Origin: Oceanicella sp. SM1341 | GTDB lineage: Bacteria; Pseudomonadota; Alphaproteobacteria; Rhodobacterales; Rhodobacteraceae | Length of the DNA stretch: 64,000 nucleotides | Direction of reading: 5' to 3' | Assembly: GCF_003448965.1 (NCBI RefSeq) | Contig: NZ_QRGC01000014.1 | Location: 1-64,000, forward strand | Part shown: positions 55,915 through 64,000 of the stretch, piece after piece | How positions within the stretch are numbered: the stretch's first letter is position 1 | Layout: the number at the start of each line of letters is the position of its first letter | The notes under the pieces: generated by a model | Seen by the model: only the letters and a program-made list of their open reading frames with translations | Database searches by the model: none | What the model was told of the DNA's origin: nothing | Translations under genes and position numbers: made by a program

Positions 55915-56304
55915 TCAGGCCGCGTCGCTGAGAACGCGGGCCAGCTCGAACAGGCGCTTCCGCTGCTCTTCCGGGATCGAGTAGTAGGAGCGCACCAGCT
56001 CGAGGGCTTCCTTGTCGGCCAGCAGGTCGCCACGGGCCACACCGGCCTCGGCCACCACCTCGGGCTGCTGCTCGACGATGTCCTCGCCGTTGGCACCTTC
56101 GAAGAAGAAGCTCACCGGCACATCGAGGGCGCTGGCGATGTCCCAGAGCCGGGACGCGCTGACGCGGTTCATGCCGGTCTCGTATTTCTGGATCTGCTGG
56201 AACTTGATGCCGATCAGGTCGCCGAGCTGCTGCTGGGTCATGCCCACCATCCAGCGACGGTGACGGATGCGCTTGCCAACGTGAACGTCCACACGATGTT
56301 TCAT
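55915..56304 (-). CDS. XRE family HTH transcriptional regulator
   Basis: The product is 129 aa. A Cro/C1-type HTH covers about residues 8-68 (VGKRIRHRRWMVGMTQQQLGDLIG, IKFQQIQKYETGMNRVSASRLWDIASALDVPVSFFF). The C-terminal 55 residues are helical (ALELVRSYYSIPEEQRKRLFELARVL) and of a type common in alphaproteobacteria with no known ligand. ATG 56304 chosen for the family start MKHRVDVHVG. Its target is unknown; a 33-bp palindrome 232 nt upstream of its start is a candidate operator. Downstream is the hisN-gating hairpin. Confidence 0.9.
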   Translation of the reverse strand: MKHRVDVHVGKRIRHRRWMVGMTQQQLGDLIGIKFQQIQKYETGMNRVSASRLWDIASALDVPVSFFFEGANGEDIVEQQPEVVAEAGVARGDLLADKEALELVRSYYSIPEEQRKRLFELARVLSDAA

Positions 56305-56535
56305 TCGGGTATCTCCAGGTTTCCGGTCAATGCCGCGCCAGGTGTCGGCTCTGATCATGACTATGCAGAAACCGTGCCAACTTCCGGAAACCCCCGTGCC
56401 AACTCGCCGTAAGCGTGAATCCGGGGTGTTTTTTTCGTCCGAAGGGCGTCAGACCGGGTTGCGGGCGCCGGGGCTTTGCAAAACGCCCAACTCACCCGGG
56501 AGATAATGTGCAGATTGGGAAATTCAATTCTAGGT

Positions 56536-56568
56536 AGTTTTGCAGAATGCAATGCATTCTGCAAAACT
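56536..56568. promoter_or_regulatory. 33-bp near-perfect palindrome between typA and the XRE gene
   Basis: A 15-bp arm AGTTTTGCAGAATGC (56536-56550), spacer AAT, and its perfect complement (56554-56568). It is AT-rich compared with its surroundings. A related TTTGCAAAA lies at 56474-56482. It could be an operator for a dimeric regulator (for example the XRE protein) or the terminator stem of typA, whose stop is 15 nt away, although no U-run follows. Confidence 0.6.
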
Positions 56569-56582
56569 CTCGCATAAGGCGA

Positions 56583-58403
56583 TCAGACGCTTTCCTTGCG
56601 CGCCTCCCGCTTGCGCTCGTGCGGGTCGAGGTAGCGCTTGCGGATGCGGATCGAGTTCGGCGTCACCTCGACGAGCTCGTCGTCGTTGATGTAGGCGATG
56701 GCCTGCTCGAGCGTGAGCCGGGTGGGGGTGGTGAGCGTCACCGCCTCGTCCTTGCCGGACGCGCGCATGTTGGTGAGCTTCTTGCCCTTCAGCGGGTTCA
56801 CCTCGAGATCGTTGTCGCGGCTGTGCTCGCCGATCACCATGCCCTGGTAGACCTTCTCGCCGGAGGTGATGAAGAGCTTGCCGCGCTCCTCGAGGTTCCA
56901 CAGCGCGTAGGCCACGCTGTCACCGTCCTCCATCGAGATCAGCACGCCGGCGCGGCGGCCGGGCAGCGCGCCCTTCCACTCGGTCCAGCCGTGGAACACG
57001 CGGTTGAGCACGCCGGTGCCGCGGGTGTCGGTGAGGAACTCGCCGTGGTAGCCGATGAGCCCGCGCGAGGGCACATGGGCCACGATGCGGGTCTTGCCGG
57101 CGCCGCCGGGGCCCATGGCCACCAGGTCGCCCTTGCGCAGGGCGAGCTTCTCGACGACCGTGCCGGAGTATTCCTCGTCGACGTCGATGGTCGCTTCCTC
57201 GACCGGCTCCATGCGGGTGCCGTTCTCCTCGCGGATGATCACGCGCGGGCGGGAGATGGAGAGCTCGAAGCCCTCGCGGCGCATGTTCTCGATCAGCACG
57301 CCCATCTGCAGCTCGCCGCGGCCGGACACCTCGAAGGCCTCGCCGCCCGGCGTGTCGGCCACGCGGATGGCGACGTTGGACTCCGCCTCGCGCAGCAGCC
57401 GGTCACGGATGACGCGGGACTGCACCTTGTCGCCGTCGCGGCCGGCGAGCGGGCTGTCGTTGATGCCGAAGGTCACGGTGATGGTGGGCGGGTCGATCGG
57501 CTGGGCCGGGATCGGGGTGTCCACCGAGGTGTCGCAGATCGTGTCGGCCACGGTGGGCTTCGTCATGCCGGCGAGGGCGACGATGTCACCCGCCTGCGCC
57601 TCGTCCACCGGCTGGCGGCCGAGGCCGCGGAAGGCGAGCACCTTGGAAATGCGGAAGCGCTCCACCTCCTCGCCCTTGCGGGAGAGGGCCTTCACGCTCA
57701 TGCCCGGCTTCACGGTGCCGGTCTCGATGCGGCCGGTGAGGATGCGGCCCAGGAACGGGTCGGCCTCCAGCGTGGTGGCGAGCATGGAGAAGGGCTCGGA
57801 GGCATGCGCCTCCTGCTTCGGCGCGCCGACATGGGTCATCACCGTGTCGAACAGCGCGGAGAGGTCCTTGCGCGGGCCCTCGAGCTCGAGATCGGCCCAG
57901 CCGTTGCGGCCCGACGCGTAGAGGATCGGGAACTCGAGCTGCTCCTCGTTGGCGTCGAGCGCCACGAACAGGTCGAACACCTCGTCGAGCGCGCGGTCGG
58001 GCTCGGCATCGGGCTTGTCGACCTTGTTGAGCACCACGATCGGGCGCAGGCCGAGGGCGAGCGCCTTGGAGGTGACGAACTTGGTCTGCGGCATCGGGCC
58101 CTCGGCGGCATCGACGAGCAGGACGACCCCGTCGACCATCGACAGGATGCGCTCCACCTCGCCGCCGAAATCGGCGTGGCCGGGGGTGTCGACGATGTTG
58201 ATGCGGTTGCCCTGCCACTCCACCGAGGTGCACTTGGCGAGAATGGTGATCCCGCGCTCGCGCTCGAGGTCGTTGCTGTCCATCGCGCGCTCGGTTACGG
58301 CGGCGTTGGCGCGATAGGTGCCGGACTGTTTCAGCAGTTCGTCGACGAGCGTGGTCTTGCCATGGTCAACGTGGGCGATGATCGCAATGTTGCGAAGCGT
58401 CAT
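56583..58403 (-). CDS. typA: GTP-binding protein TypA/BipA
   Basis: The product is 606 aa, the family length. It is a translational GTPase that binds the ribosome under stress and aids 50S assembly. G-domain motifs: [45 protein letters not shown] and [10 protein letters not shown]; domains II, III, V and the BipA-specific C-terminal domain follow ([40 protein letters not shown]). The ATG at 58403 gives the canonical [17 protein letters not shown] start. Single gene; the end approaches a 33-bp palindrome. Confidence 0.97.
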   Translation of the reverse strand: MTLRNIAIIAHVDHGKTTLVDELLKQSGTYRANAAVTERAMDSNDLERERGITILAKCTSVEWQGNRINIVDTPGHADFGGEVERILSMVDGVVLLVDAAEGPMPQTKFVTSKALALGLRPIVVLNKVDKPDAEPDRALDEVFDLFVALDANEEQLEFPILYASGRNGWADLELEGPRKDLSALFDTVMTHVGAPKQEAHASEPFSMLATTLEADPFLGRILTGRIETGTVKPGMSVKALSRKGEEVERFRISKVLAFRGLGRQPVDEAQAGDIVALAGMTKPTVADTICDTSVDTPIPAQPIDPPTITVTFGINDSPLAGRDGDKVQSRVIRDRLLREAESNVAIRVADTPGGEAFEVSGRGELQMGVLIENMRREGFELSISRPRVIIREENGTRMEPVEEATIDVDEEYSGTVVEKLALRKGDLVAMGPGGAGKTRIVAHVPSRGLIGYHGEFLTDTRGTGVLNRVFHGWTEWKGALPGRRAGVLISMEDGDSVAYALWNLEERGKLFITSGEKVYQGMVIGEHSRDNDLEVNPLKGKKLTNMRASGKDEAVTLTTPTRLTLEQAIAYINDDELVEVTPNSIRIRKRYLDPHERKREARKESV

Positions 58404-58632
58404 GACGGGCGTCCTGTAAGAGAGGGCCTGGGCGGCAGGCGTTGGCCCGGCCTTTAGGCGAATCGCGGCCCGAATGCCAGTGGGCAAATGCCGCATTGCC
58501 GCAAACTGTGCCCCGCGTGCAGCAGAAATCCACCCCGAATCCGCCGATCCGGGGCTTTCGAGACAGTTTCGTGGCGAAGAGGCACCGCCGGCGTGGCGGA
58601 GCGGACTCACTTGGCGGGCTCACTTGGCGGGC

Positions 58633-59682
58633 TCACCCCCGCGCCGGCCTCACCTGCAGCGCCCACTCCGCCCAGCGGCCGTGGAAATCGGCCCGGCCGA
58701 GCGCCCGCGTCTCGCCCCCGGGCCAGAGGGTGAGGCGGATGGCGGCGGAGCCGCGGTCCTCGTCGGCCTCCATCTCCAGCCAGGCGAGCGGCGCGGCCTC
58801 GGTGGCCGCGGCCCCGGCCTGCTCCATCGCGGCACGGATGCGCGCCTGCACGGGGGCGGGCATGTATTGCCACATGATGGAATGCATCAGCACCCGCACC
58901 GAGCCGGGCGGGCGCGGCGCGGCGAGCCGGCGCTCCACCCAGTCCGCGGCATCGGCCTCCTCCACCTGCCAGGGCGCCTCGGCGACAAGATCGAGCGCGC
59001 CCTCGGCCCGGGCCAGCCGGGCCGACTGGTCGGCCCAGACATAGGCGAGCAGCCGGGCGCGGGCGGCGGGGTCGCGCACCGGCACGGGCGCGCGGTCGCA
59101 GGCGGCGCGGGAGATCACCGCGAGCGGTGCCGCGGTGTCGGGCCATGTGCCGCGCCAGTCGCAGGCGATCTCCACCCGGGCACGGCCCCAGCGCCCGGCG
59201 GCGCCGAGATCGTAGGAATAGCGGTCGAGCGCGAGGTTCAGCCCGGCGCTGGCGCCGATCTCCAGCAGTTCCAGCGGCCGGCGGGTGCGGCGGGTGATCT
59301 CCATCAGCCCGCCCAGCAGCACGCCCGAGCGCGCCACCTCGTTGGTCTGCGGCGCGCTGTCGAGCCAGGGCAGCAGGAAGGCCTGGTGATCGGCGAAGGC
59401 CTCGGCCAGCCCGGCCTCCAGCGGGCCCTCCCCCGGCGGGTAGGCGGCGGTGAGGGCCGGCGCGCGCCCCTCGCGCGCCAGCGCATGCAGCCCGCCGCAC
59501 AGGCGCAGGGCCAGCGCGTCGGCCACCGGCTCGCCCGGCCAGCCGGCCACGCGGGCACGCAGTTCGCCCTCCAGCGCCGCGGGCAGGGCCCGGCACAGGC
59601 GCGCGGTGAACGGGGAGCCGAGAGCGTCGCAGGCCTGGGCCTGCCTCTCGAACGCCTCCCCCACAGGTGTCGGCAATGTCAC
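58633..59682 (-). CDS. DUF2332 family protein
   Basis: The product is 349 aa and fits DUF2332: FERQAQACDALGSPFTARLCRAL near the start, NEVARSGVLLGGLMEITRRTRRPLELLEIGASAGLNLALDRY in the middle and SVRVLMHSIMWQYMP later. The segment LELLEIGASAGLNL resembles an S-adenosylmethionine-binding motif I, suggesting a methyltransferase-like fold; the family has no defined function. It is divergent from a quinone oxidoreductase gene with 69 nt between the starts. Confidence 0.88.
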   Translation of the reverse strand: MTLPTPVGEAFERQAQACDALGSPFTARLCRALPAALEGELRARVAGWPGEPVADALALRLCGGLHALAREGRAPALTAAYPPGEGPLEAGLAEAFADHQAFLLPWLDSAPQTNEVARSGVLLGGLMEITRRTRRPLELLEIGASAGLNLALDRYSYDLGAAGRWGRARVEIACDWRGTWPDTAAPLAVISRAACDRAPVPVRDPAARARLLAYVWADQSARLARAEGALDLVAEAPWQVEEADAADWVERRLAAPRPPGSVRVLMHSIMWQYMPAPVQARIRAAMEQAGAAATEAAPLAWLEMEADEDRGSAAIRLTLWPGGETRALGRADFHGRWAEWALQVRPARG

Positions 59683-59751
59683 GTGATGCTCCCCATAAGT
59701 CCCCCGATCCAGTTAACTGTCAAAAACCGTTCAAGACCAGAGGAGGATTCC

Positions 59752-60723
59752 ATGCAGAGCGCGAGACTGCACGCCCTGGGCGAGGCCCTGCGCCTCGACA
59801 CCCTGCCCGCCCCGCGGCCCGGGCCCGGAGAGGCGCTGGTGCGGGTGCATGCCTGCGGGGTGAACTTCGCCGACACGCTGATGGTGAAGGGGCGCTACCA
59901 GGAGAAGCCGGCGCTGCCCTTCGCCCCTGGCATGGAGGTGGCGGGCGAGGTGCTGGCGCTCGGCGAGGGCGCCGCCGGCCCGGCGCCGGGCACACGGGTG
60001 GCGGGGATGACGGGCCATGGCGGCTTCGCCGAGGAGATCGTGCTGCCGGCCACCGGGCTCACCCCCCTTCCGGAGGCGATGCCGATGGTGGAGGCGGCGG
60101 GGTTCATCGTGGCTTATGGCACCTCGCATCTCGCCCTCGGGCACCGCGCCCGGCTGCAGCCCGGCGAGCGGCTGCTGGTGCTGGGGGCGGCGGGGGGCAT
60201 CGGGCTCACGGCGGTGAAGATCGGCAAGCTGATGGGGGCCGAGGTGATCGCCTGCGCGCGCGGGGCCGACAGGCTGGCCGTGGCGAAGGCCCGCGGCGCC
60301 GACCACGTGATCGACAGCGAGAAGGGAGACCTGCGCGCGCGGGTGAAGGCGCTCGGCGGCGCCGACGTGGTGTATGACCCCGTGGGCGGCGCGCTGTTCT
60401 CCGAGGCGCTGAGGGCCTGCAACCCGGAGGCGCGGGTGCTGCCGCTGGGCTTTGCCTCCGGCGAGGTCCCGCAGATCCCGGCCAACATCCTGCTGGTGAA
60501 GAACATCGACGTGATCGGCTTCTACTGGGGCGGCTACACCCGCTTCCGCCCCGAGCTGCTGGCGCAGAGCACCGCCACGCTGTTCGGCTGGTGCGCGGAA
60601 GGCCGGCTCACGCCGCACATCTCGAACCGCGTGCCGCTGGCGCAGGCCGACGCCGCCCTCGCCCTGCTGGCGGAGCGCAAGGCGACCGGCAAGGTGGTGG
60701 TCACCATGCCCTGCTGCGCCTGA
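59752..60723 (+). CDS. NADPH:quinone oxidoreductase family (zinc-independent MDR)
   Basis: The product is 323 aa, a medium-chain dehydrogenase/reductase without structural zinc. GroES-like N-terminal domain (GEALVRVHACGVNFADTLMVKGRYQEKPALPFAPGMEVAGEV) and Rossmann domain (LLVLGAAGGIGLTAVKIGKLMGAEVIACA) are clear, with DVVYDPVGGALF and a C-terminal KATGKVVV. It reduces quinones or enones with NADPH; exact substrate unknown. AGGAGG lies directly upstream of the ATG. A block of 30-bp tandem hairpin repeats follows between it and the convergent lysR gene. Confidence 0.92.
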   Translation: MQSARLHALGEALRLDTLPAPRPGPGEALVRVHACGVNFADTLMVKGRYQEKPALPFAPGMEVAGEVLALGEGAAGPAPGTRVAGMTGHGGFAEEIVLPATGLTPLPEAMPMVEAAGFIVAYGTSHLALGHRARLQPGERLLVLGAAGGIGLTAVKIGKLMGAEVIACARGADRLAVAKARGADHVIDSEKGDLRARVKALGGADVVYDPVGGALFSEALRACNPEARVLPLGFASGEVPQIPANILLVKNIDVIGFYWGGYTRFRPELLAQSTATLFGWCAEGRLTPHISNRVPLAQADAALALLAERKATGKVVVTMPCCA

Positions 60724-60780
60724 GCCCCTGCGGGGCGGCGCCTGTCGGGCACCGCTCACCCTCTGGCCGCCTGAAGTGGG

Positions 60781-60915
60781 CCGCCTGTGGGCCAGCCCCC
60801 TGAGGGTGCGACACCTGCCGGGCCGCCATTCATGAAAGTGCCGCCTGTCGGGCGGCTTCTTGACGGTGCGCCGCCTACTGGGCGGCTTCTTGAAGGTGCG
60901 CCGCCTACTGGGCGG
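60781..60915 (+). repeat. 30-bp tandem hairpin repeat (4.5 units)
   Basis: Units of exactly 30 bp begin at 60781, 60811, 60841, 60871 and 60901 (partial). The best three share CCGCCTNNNGGGCGG and a TTCTTGANGGTGCG tail; the first two are more diverged. The last partial unit contains the lysR stop codon. Each can fold as CCGCC/GGGCGG. Confidence 0.8.
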
Positions 60916-61777
60916 CGACGGCGGAGGCGCCGCGGTAGGCGTCGCGGATCATGCCGGCGAGGGCCTGTGCCGCGCCCGAATCCGGACCCGAGGCGGCATA
61001 CATGTTCACCCGCACGTCCGGCAGGTCGGGCAGCATGCCGTTGTGGCGGATGCGCTCGAAATAGGGCGGCAGGTTGGTGTCGATGCAGGTATGCACCGCG
61101 AGATCGGCCGAAACCGCCGCCTCCACCGAGCGAGTGTTGTCGGAGTTCACCGCCATCTCCCAGTCGATGCCGGCGGAATCGAGCGCGTTCTGCGTGGCGG
61201 CGCGGAAGATGCAGATGTTCTCGAAGGCGAGCCGCAGCGGCCGGGTGCGCCAGCTCGAGCCGCCCGGCGCCCCCACCCAGACGAGGCGCGGCGAATCCAG
61301 CGTCTCGCCGCCGGCGTCGAGCACATCCTCCGTGGTGAGGATCACGTCGATCTCCCCGGCCTGGAAGCGGCGCTTGAGCTTGCGGGTGTAGCTCGAATCA
61401 AGCGTCACCCGCACCCGGGGAAAGGCGTGGTGGAAACGGTGCAGCACCTCCGGAATATAGGGGTAGACGATGTCATGCGGCACGCCCAGGCGCACCTCGC
61501 CGGAATAGGCGGTGTCGGTCATCCGGGCCCAGACCTCGTCGTTGAGCTCGAGGATGCGCTTGCCGAAGGACAGGAGCTGTTCGCCCTGAAGGGTGAGCGT
61601 GACCCCCCTGCCCGAGCGGTCGAGCAGCGGCTGGCCGAGCATTTCCTCGAGACGTTTCAACTGCATGGACACCGCCGACTGGGTGAGGTGCAGCCGCGCC
61701 GCGGCGCGGGTGACACCACCCGTTTCCGCCACCATCACGAAGGAGCGCAGGGCCGTCATGTCGATGTTGCGTGCCAT
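60905..61777 (-). CDS. LysR family transcriptional regulator
   Basis: The product is 290 aa. The N-terminal HTH is typical (MTALRSFVMVAETGGVTRAAARLHLTQSAVSMQLKRLEEMLGQPLLDRSGRGVTLT) and the substrate-binding domain follows (EVRLGVPHDIVYPYIPEVLHRFHHAFPRVRV). ATG 61777 was chosen for GGGAGG nine nt upstream over the earlier ATG at 61804. It is divergent from a DUF1127 gene, and a perfect 17-bp palindrome sits in the shared region, fitting autoregulation. The stop lies within a 30-bp tandem repeat. Effector unknown. Confidence 0.92.
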   Translation of the reverse strand: MARNIDMTALRSFVMVAETGGVTRAAARLHLTQSAVSMQLKRLEEMLGQPLLDRSGRGVTLTLQGEQLLSFGKRILELNDEVWARMTDTAYSGEVRLGVPHDIVYPYIPEVLHRFHHAFPRVRVTLDSSYTRKLKRRFQAGEIDVILTTEDVLDAGGETLDSPRLVWVGAPGGSSWRTRPLRLAFENICIFRAATQNALDSAGIDWEMAVNSDNTRSVEAAVSADLAVHTCIDTNLPPYFERIRHNGMLPDLPDVRVNMYAASGPDSGAAQALAGMIRDAYRGASAVAAQ

Positions 61778-61798
61778 TGTCCGGAACCTCCCGCGAGT

Positions 61799-61815
61799 CA
61801 TCATCGTCGATGATG
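61799..61815. promoter_or_regulatory. Perfect 17-bp palindrome upstream of lysR
   Basis: CATCATCG-T-CGATGATG is fully symmetric. It lies 22 nt before the lysR start in an AT-rich divergent spacer that also holds related GATG/CATC half sites (61867-61891). It is a candidate operator for the LysR protein. Confidence 0.5.
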
Positions 61816-61910
61816 TGTGATCAAACTAACATTCATTTCCGATTTCATGCGCCATAACCCATATACATCAATGTCAGTGATGGCATCAACATTTGAAATC
61901 AGAATACGGA

Positions 61911-62147
61911 ATGAGTCATATCATGAACACGACATCTCTCTCCGCGCGCCGCCACGCCGGGCGCCAGAGCCGCCACGCAACGCGCTGGTCGTTCTTCGGC
62001 CTGCTGCGGGCCTGGATCGACACCGCGGCCCAGCGCCGGCACCTCGCCGAGCTGGACGACCGCATGCTGGAGGACATCGGGGTCACCCGCGACACCGCGA
62101 AGGCGGAGGCGGCGCGGCGCTTCTGGGACCTCCCGCGCAGCTACTGA
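61911..62147 (+). CDS. DUF1127 (YjiS-like) small protein
   Basis: The product is about 78 aa; ATG 61923 is an alternative. The C-terminal DUF1127 domain is WIDTAAQRRHLAELDDRMLEDIGVTRDTAKAEAARRFWD; the N-terminus is basic (SARRHAGRQSRHATRW). In other alphaproteobacteria DUF1127 proteins are short Arg-rich RNA- or protein-binding modulators of phosphate and RNA metabolism; the role here is unknown. It is divergent from lysR and likely its target. The stop overlaps the end of the convergent thpR by 7 nt. Confidence 0.88.
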   Translation: MSHIMNTTSLSARRHAGRQSRHATRWSFFGLLRAWIDTAAQRRHLAELDDRMLEDIGVTRDTAKAEAARRFWDLPRSY

Positions 62148-62683
62148 GTGAATGGGTAACGCACCAGCTCCGTGTAGACGGAGCCAGACCGGCCGAGATC
62201 CGAGCGATAGAGACAGAAGCTCTCCGCGCTCCAGGGTCCGGCGGAAAAACCGGCCCGGGCCGCGATCCAGCGGACCAGATCGGCGCCTCCCCCCTCTCCC
62301 GGGCGGAACCGCGCCAGAGTGACATGCGGGATGAACCGCGCGTGACGCTTCGTGCGTCCTGCGGCCCGGGCCACCGACGCAACCTTGCCTTCCAGCCGGC
62401 TCAGCACCGGGTCGGCGCCCAGAGCCGCGTGCAGCAGGCGCGGCTTGTCGCCGCCGAAGATGCCGAGGCCGCCGAATTCCAGCGTCGCCGCCTCCGGCAG
62501 GCGGATCTCGTCGAGGCCGAGGTAGATCTCCTCCGCGACATGCCGGTCGCATTCGCCGAAAAACCCCAGCGTGACGTGATAGTTGTCCGAGGGCTCGGGC
62601 CGCCCGGCGGGCAGGCCGGCGGTGAGATGTTCGAGACGTTCGACCGCGGCCTCGGGCAGCGGTATGGCAGCGAAAAGTCGCAT
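62141..62683 (-). CDS. thpR: RNA 2',3'-cyclic phosphodiesterase
   Basis: The product is 180 aa with the 2H phosphoesterase fold. Both catalytic HxT/S motifs are present: NYHVTLGFFGE and PHVTLARF. Bacterial ThpR/LigT opens 2',3'-cyclic phosphates and can join tRNA halves by 2',5' linkage in vitro. The ATG at 62683 gives the family start MRLFAAIPLP. It overlaps convergently the DUF1127 gene at its 3' end; upstream a 75-nt gap separates it from the esterase gene on the same strand. Confidence 0.92.
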   Translation of the reverse strand: MRLFAAIPLPEAAVERLEHLTAGLPAGRPEPSDNYHVTLGFFGECDRHVAEEIYLGLDEIRLPEAATLEFGGLGIFGGDKPRLLHAALGADPVLSRLEGKVASVARAAGRTKRHARFIPHVTLARFRPGEGGGADLVRWIAARAGFSAGPWSAESFCLYRSDLGRSGSVYTELVRYPFTQ

Positions 62684-62758
62684 CCTGTCAGCCCGGCTCA
62701 CGGGGCCGGGCGCCTGCCGGCGGGCGCCGGTGAGGGGGAGCGCGCGCCGTGGGGGGCC

Positions 62759-63484
62759 TCAGTGCGCCGCCGCCCGCACCAGCTCCAGAACGGCCGGGCC
62801 GATATCGGCGACGATACGGTTCACACCCTCGGCATTGGGGTGGATGTTGTCAACCTGCATGAGCCCGCGCGCGGCCGAGAGGTCGTCTCCCGCGCCCAGC
62901 CCCTGCAGGAAGAACGGGTAGAGGGCGGCGCCATGCGCCTCGGCCAGCTCGGGGTAGATGGCGTCGAAATCCGCCTGGTACTCGGGGCCGAAATTGCCCG
63001 GCGCGCGCATGCCCACCAGCAGGGCCGGCAGGCCGGCATCGTCGATCTTCGCGAGGATGCCGCCGAGGTTGGCCCGGCTCACCGCGGGGTCGATGCCGCG
63101 CAGCAGGTCGTTGCCGCCCAGCGCCACGATCACCGCGTCCACCTCCGGTGTCAGCGTCCAGTCGATGCGGGCGAGGCCGCCGGCCGTGGTGTCGCCCGAG
63201 ACCCCGGCATTCACCAGCGTCACCGGCACGTCGGAGTGTTCGTCGAGCCAGGCCTGCAGCCGGGGCACGAAGCCCTGGGCCTCCGGCAGCCCGTAGCCCT
63301 GCGTGAGCGAATCGCCAAGCGCCGCCACGGTCACCGTGCCGTCATCCGCGCCGCCCTGCGCCGCCGCGAGGCCCGGCAGGCCCAGCCCGAGGGCGAGACA
63401 GAGCGTCGCTGCGCGCTTGCGCAGGCCCGCGCCGCCCCCATATCGCAGTGCAGCGCCGAGACGACGGAGACCAGTAACCGCCAT
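62759..63484 (-). CDS. tesA: Arylesterase/lysophospholipase L1 (TesA-like, SGNH hydrolase)
   Basis: The product is 241 aa with a secretion signal (RKRAATLCLALGLGLPGLAAAQ) and the SGNH blocks: block I ALGDSLTQGYGL with the catalytic Ser, Gly in VNAGVSGDTTAGG, GGNDLLRG and block V MQVDNIHPNAEG with the catalytic Asp and His. It hydrolyses thioesters or lysophospholipids in the periplasm. The start codon overlaps that of the divergent ABC ATPase gene (shared CATG). The tesA/ybbA divergent pairing is known from enterobacteria as well. Confidence 0.92.
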   Translation of the reverse strand: MAVTGLRRLGAALRYGGGAGLRKRAATLCLALGLGLPGLAAAQGGADDGTVTVAALGDSLTQGYGLPEAQGFVPRLQAWLDEHSDVPVTLVNAGVSGDTTAGGLARIDWTLTPEVDAVIVALGGNDLLRGIDPAVSRANLGGILAKIDDAGLPALLVGMRAPGNFGPEYQADFDAIYPELAEAHGAALYPFFLQGLGAGDDLSAARGLMQVDNIHPNAEGVNRIVADIGPAVLELVRAAAH

Positions 63485-64000
63485 GCCGACGACCGCAGAC
63501 CCCGCCGCCCCGCTCCCCGGGAAACCTCTCATCGAGCTCGGTTCCGTCACCCTCAGCCTGTCCGGCAATGCCGGACGCGTCGACATCCTGAAGGGCATCG
63601 ACCTGACGGTGAAACGCGGCGAGACGGTGGGGCTGATCGGGCCGTCCGGGTCGGGCAAGAGCTCTCTCCTCATGGTCATGGGCGGGCTGGAGCGGGCCAG
63701 CTCGGGCAGCGTGCGCGCCCTCGGCCAGGATCTCACCGCCCTGAACGAGGATGCGCTGGCGCGCTTCCGCCGCGATCATATGGGGGTGGTTTTCCAGTCT
63801 TTCCACCTGATCCCCACCATGACGGCGCTCGAGAATGTCGCAACCCCGCTGGAGCTCGCGGGCGACCGGAACGCCTTCGACAAGGCGGCGGAGGAGCTGC
63901 GCGCCGTGGGCCTGGGCGCCCGGCTCGACCATTACCCGGCGCAGATGTCGGGCGGCGAGCAGCAGCGCGTGGCGCTGGCCCGCGCCGCCGCCCCGCGCCC
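63483..64000 (+). CDS. ABC transporter ATP-binding protein, YbbA/LolD type (3' end outside window)
   Basis: The 172 visible residues form most of a nucleotide-binding domain: [31 protein letters not shown], Walker [11 protein letters not shown]-loop [18 protein letters not shown] and the ABC signature [14 protein letters not shown] at the window end. It belongs to the MacB/LolD family that pairs with FtsX-like permeases. The position beside tesA points to YbbA, whose partner permease (YbbP-like) should follow beyond the window. The start codon overlaps the tesA start on the other strand. Confidence 0.92.
   Translation, partial: MPTTADPAAPLPGKPLIELGSVTLSLSGNAGRVDILKGIDLTVKRGETVGLIGPSGSGKSSLLMVMGGLERASSGSVRALGQDLTALNEDALARFRRDHMGVVFQSFHLIPTMTALENVATPLELAGDRNAFDKAAEELRAVGLGARLDHYPAQMSGGEQQRVALARAAAPR

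Overview
The window looks like the chromosome of a GC-rich (roughly 70% by eye) alphaproteobacterium, most likely a Rhodobacterales/Paracoccaceae member. The evidence is the gene content: chpT (CtrA phosphorelay), a class II DAHP synthase, a PopZ-like protein between tolC and valS, DUF2927, DUF1127 and DUF2332 proteins, a Fur/Mur-type regulator, olsBA, a SUV3-like helicase followed by S4, fdxA and carD genes, and GlxA-type AraC regulators. No prophage, transposase, integrase or CRISPR array was seen. Nearly all coding sequence is ordinary housekeeping; the unusual signals sit in leader regions and in structured, repeat-rich spacers.

Layout. 1-3.2 kb: four tandem DUF2927-type genes, three with clear lipoprotein signals, of which only the first two keep an HExxTQ motif. 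3.2-4.9 kb: a leucine-rich leader peptide with an overlapping hairpin, then leuA. 5.4-11.0 kb: mreB-mreC-mreD-mrdA-rodA, the rod-shape and elongation operon, followed by a GhrA-like reductase and a P1-family peptidase. 13-13.9 kb: a gene-free block of palindromic repeats. 14-21 kb: M20 amidohydrolase, mazG, an orphan ferric-iron binding protein, fur/mur translationally coupled to eno, a DUF985 cupin and a ThiE-like protein. 21.7-26.9 kb: olsB-olsA (ornithine lipids), DUF3553, chpT with a nearby CtrA box, then yicC, gmk and a gamma-carbonic-anhydrase-like protein. 27-31.3 kb: a PAS protein behind a sigma-54-like promoter, serB, class II aroG and a GlxA-type regulator. 31.6-37.4 kb: a hypothetical protein, a YcaQ-like glycosylase, and purine/allantoin catabolism (allA, alc, puuE) with an Old Yellow Enzyme. 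37.5-44.4 kb: hisC, valS, a minimal PopZ-like protein, tolC and pcm. 44.7-47.7 kb: tRNA-Cys, a tyrosine phosphatase, cobT and cobS. 48.2-53.6 kb: carD, fdxA, an S4 protein, the SUV3-like helicase and a TPR protein. 53.6-64 kb: an SCP2 protein, a lysophospholipase, hisN, an XRE regulator, typA, a DUF2332 protein, a quinone oxidoreductase, a LysR regulator with a divergent DUF1127 protein, thpR, a TesA-like esterase and the start of a YbbA/LolD-type ABC ATPase.

The most noteworthy items are: (i) the probably leaderless leuL attenuator; (ii) the DUF2927 array with stepwise motif loss; (iii) an 81-nt perfect four-stem cloverleaf between the phosphatase gene and cobT; (iv) several families of dispersed palindromic repeats, one pair showing compensatory base changes; (v) a 33-bp near-complete palindrome after typA and a hairpin that buries the hisN ribosome binding site; (vi) a CtrA box beside chpT/olsB; (vii) a stripped-down PopZ homologue; (viii) precise heptamer, 16-bp, 30-bp and ~135-bp tandem arrays. 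All calls rest on reading the sequence and recalling families; no database search was possible.
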